Below are positions 34,632 to 35,755 of a stretch of DNA of 35,755 nucleotides, piece after piece. A program made the translations under genes and the position numbers. This stretch comes from Actinomycetota bacterium (GTDB lineage Bacteria; Actinomycetota; Thermoleophilia; Gaiellales; Gaiellaceae), in NCBI GenBank assembly GCA_013812465.1, contig JACCTK010000035.1, positions 1 through 35,755 on the forward strand. The letters are read 5' to 3'. How positions within the stretch are numbered: the first letter of the stretch is position 1; each line of letters begins with the position of its first letter. The notes below the pieces were generated by a model, which was given only the letters and a program-made list of their open reading frames with translations, had not been told where the DNA came from and did not search any database.

Positions 34632-35755
34632 CTAGAGCCGGCTCGACTCCCAGAGCCCGCCGAACGGCGCCCACTTGCCCTTCGTCCACCGCTGGAGCTG
34701 GCCCTGCTGCAGCGGGAAGTTGTCGCCCTTGCCCGTCCTCACCGCGATCCCAGGAAGGAGGAACGGGTTCGCCGGGCTCGTGATCGAGCGTGCGCGCGCG
34801 AGCAGTCCCGCTCGAGTCGGGTTCGGGCCTAGGCGCTTGAAGAGCGACACCGTCTCGAACGCGACCGCCATGCCGTACACGTGGTAGACGTCGCTCACGT
34901 TCGCTCCCTTGGCGTACTTCGCCATCACTGCGCGATAGGTCTTCATCCCCGGATCCGTCCTCCATCTCGGGTCGGTCGGGTCCTTGAGGAAGTTGAGCGA
35001 GATCGATCCCTCGATCGACTTGTTCTTTCCGCCCTCGGAGGCGAGCAGCATGATGTTCGAGGCGCCCGAGACCGAGTTGTTGATGACTTTCGGGCGCCAG
35101 TTGAGCCGGCTCGCGTAGACGTAGGCCTGGATCGCGAACTTGGGCGTGGCGAAGATCGCCAGGACGTTCGCGCCCGAGGACCGGAGCTTGGCGATCTGCG
35201 ACTGCACGTCGGGAGCGGTCACCTCGTATGACTCCGACGCCACGACCTTCGAGCCAGAGCGGCCGAGGCCGCGCTTCAAGCCCGCGAGGAGATCCTTGCC
35301 GTAGTCGTCGTTCTGGAGGAGAACGGCGATCTTCGCCTTCTTCAGCGTCTTCGAGACGTACTGGCCGTAGACCCAGCCCTCCGCTTGGTAACTGGGCTGG
35401 AACCCGATAGTCCACGGGTACTTGGCGGCGTCGCGGCCCCAGGTGGTCGCGCCGGAGGCGACGAAGAGCTGCGGCACCTTGGTCTGGTTCAGATACTCGC
35501 GGACAGCGATGTTCTGCTCGGTGCCGAGCGAGTTGAAGACCGCGAAGACCTTGTCCTGCTCGACGAGCTGGCGCGTCGCCTGGACGGACTGCGCCGGGTT
35601 GTAGGCGTCGTCCACGATCTTGTACTCGAGCTTTCGCTTCGCGACGCCGCCCTTGGCGTTGACGGAGTCGAAGTAAGCCTTGGCGCCTCGAGCGACCGAG
35701 GCGTACGCCGCCGCCGGGCCCGTGAGGGGCGAGGTCCCTCCGAGGACGATCGTCG
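34632..35755 (-). CDS. ABC transporter substrate-binding protein, branched-chain amino acid type (5' end off the window)
   Basis: Extracellular or lipoprotein receptor of a LivK-like (Peripla_BP_6) uptake system. The window holds the C-terminal 373 codons; the frame stays open to the right edge, so the start and signal peptide are missing. Near the edge GGTSPLTGPAAAYASVARGA is the typical N-terminal ligand-lobe motif, followed by KYFDSVNAKGGV-like sequence (AYFDSVNAKGGVAKRK). Further on are VDDAYNPAQSV, VLLQNDDYGKDLLAGLKRGL and VYHVYGMAVAFETV. It may bind an amino acid, amide or aromatic compound; the ligand cannot be read from sequence. Partner permease and ATPase genes would lie outside the window. 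Confidence 0.9.
   Translation of the reverse strand, partial: TIVLGGTSPLTGPAAAYASVARGAKAYFDSVNAKGGVAKRKLEYKIVDDAYNPAQSVQATRQLVEQDKVFAVFNSLGTEQNIAVREYLNQTKVPQLFVASGATTWGRDAAKYPWTIGFQPSYQAEGWVYGQYVSKTLKKAKIAVLLQNDDYGKDLLAGLKRGLGRSGSKVVASESYEVTAPDVQSQIAKLRSSGANVLAIFATPKFAIQAYVYASRLNWRPKVINNSVSGASNIMLLASEGGKNKSIEGSISLNFLKDPTDPRWRTDPGMKTYRAVMAKYAKGANVSDVYHVYGMAVAFETVSLFKRLGPNPTRAGLLARARSITSPANPFLLPGIAVRTGKGDNFPLQQGQLQRWTKGKWAPFGGLWESSRL

Overview
This is a GC-rich bacterial chromosome segment dominated by housekeeping genes. The organism looks like an actinobacterium, probably a deep-branching one of the Thermoleophilia/Gaiellales type. The pointers are a fused F420-precursor synthase (CofG-CofH), a deoC gene followed by a full-length and a shortened aldehyde dehydrogenase, secreted proteins with RTX-like repeats, GTG/TTG starts and apparently leaderless genes. 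The lineage is inferred from gene content and was not tested by phylogeny. There is no CRISPR array, transposase, rRNA or tRNA.

Layout, left to right. (1) 150-1834, minus strand: a 6-phosphofructokinase with pyrophosphate-type active-site residues, preceded by a small TrpC-like TIM-barrel protein. (2) 1833-3392, plus: an exported RTX plus BNR-repeat protein whose start overlaps that of the TIM-barrel gene. (3) 3472-16019, minus: a long, tightly packed block read right to left: hrcA, dnaJ, prmA, mtaB, a HIT protein, yqeY, phoH, ybeY, a DgkA-PAP2 fusion, cdd, era, a small frameshifted membrane-protein gene, deoC, aldehyde dehydrogenase and a catalytically empty aldehyde dehydrogenase. Many junctions are ATGA, GTGA or TGATG overlaps. 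(4) 16132-18297, plus: a large TadG-like exported protein sitting between hrcA and hemW. (5) 18319-22877, minus: murJ, lepA, hemW. (6) rpsT on plus, then holA, comEC and comEA on minus. (7) 27561-31371: leuS (minus) and lysA (plus), divergent across 145 bp that holds a leucine-codon leader peptide, a long hairpin and an intrinsic terminator. (8) 31368-33743, minus: cofGH (fbiC). (9) 33744-34631: two families of palindromic repeats flanking a second frameshifted membrane-protein gene. (10) 34632 to the right edge, minus: a branched-chain amino-acid type ABC substrate-binding protein, cut by the window end.

The genes serve ribosome and tRNA function (era, ybeY, prmA, mtaB, lepA, rpsT, leuS), protein folding (hrcA, dnaJ), envelope lipid-carrier metabolism (murJ, dgkA-PAP2), DNA uptake and replication (comEA, comEC, holA), deoxynucleoside salvage (cdd, deoC and aldehyde dehydrogenase, turning deoxyribose-5-phosphate into glyceraldehyde-3-phosphate and acetate) and F420 synthesis. 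The most interesting items are the putative leuS attenuator with a six-residue leader peptide, the conserved-looking but active-site-less aldehyde dehydrogenase, the GGTGAC/GTCACC palindrome array in front of cofGH, and two genes broken at short homopolymers.
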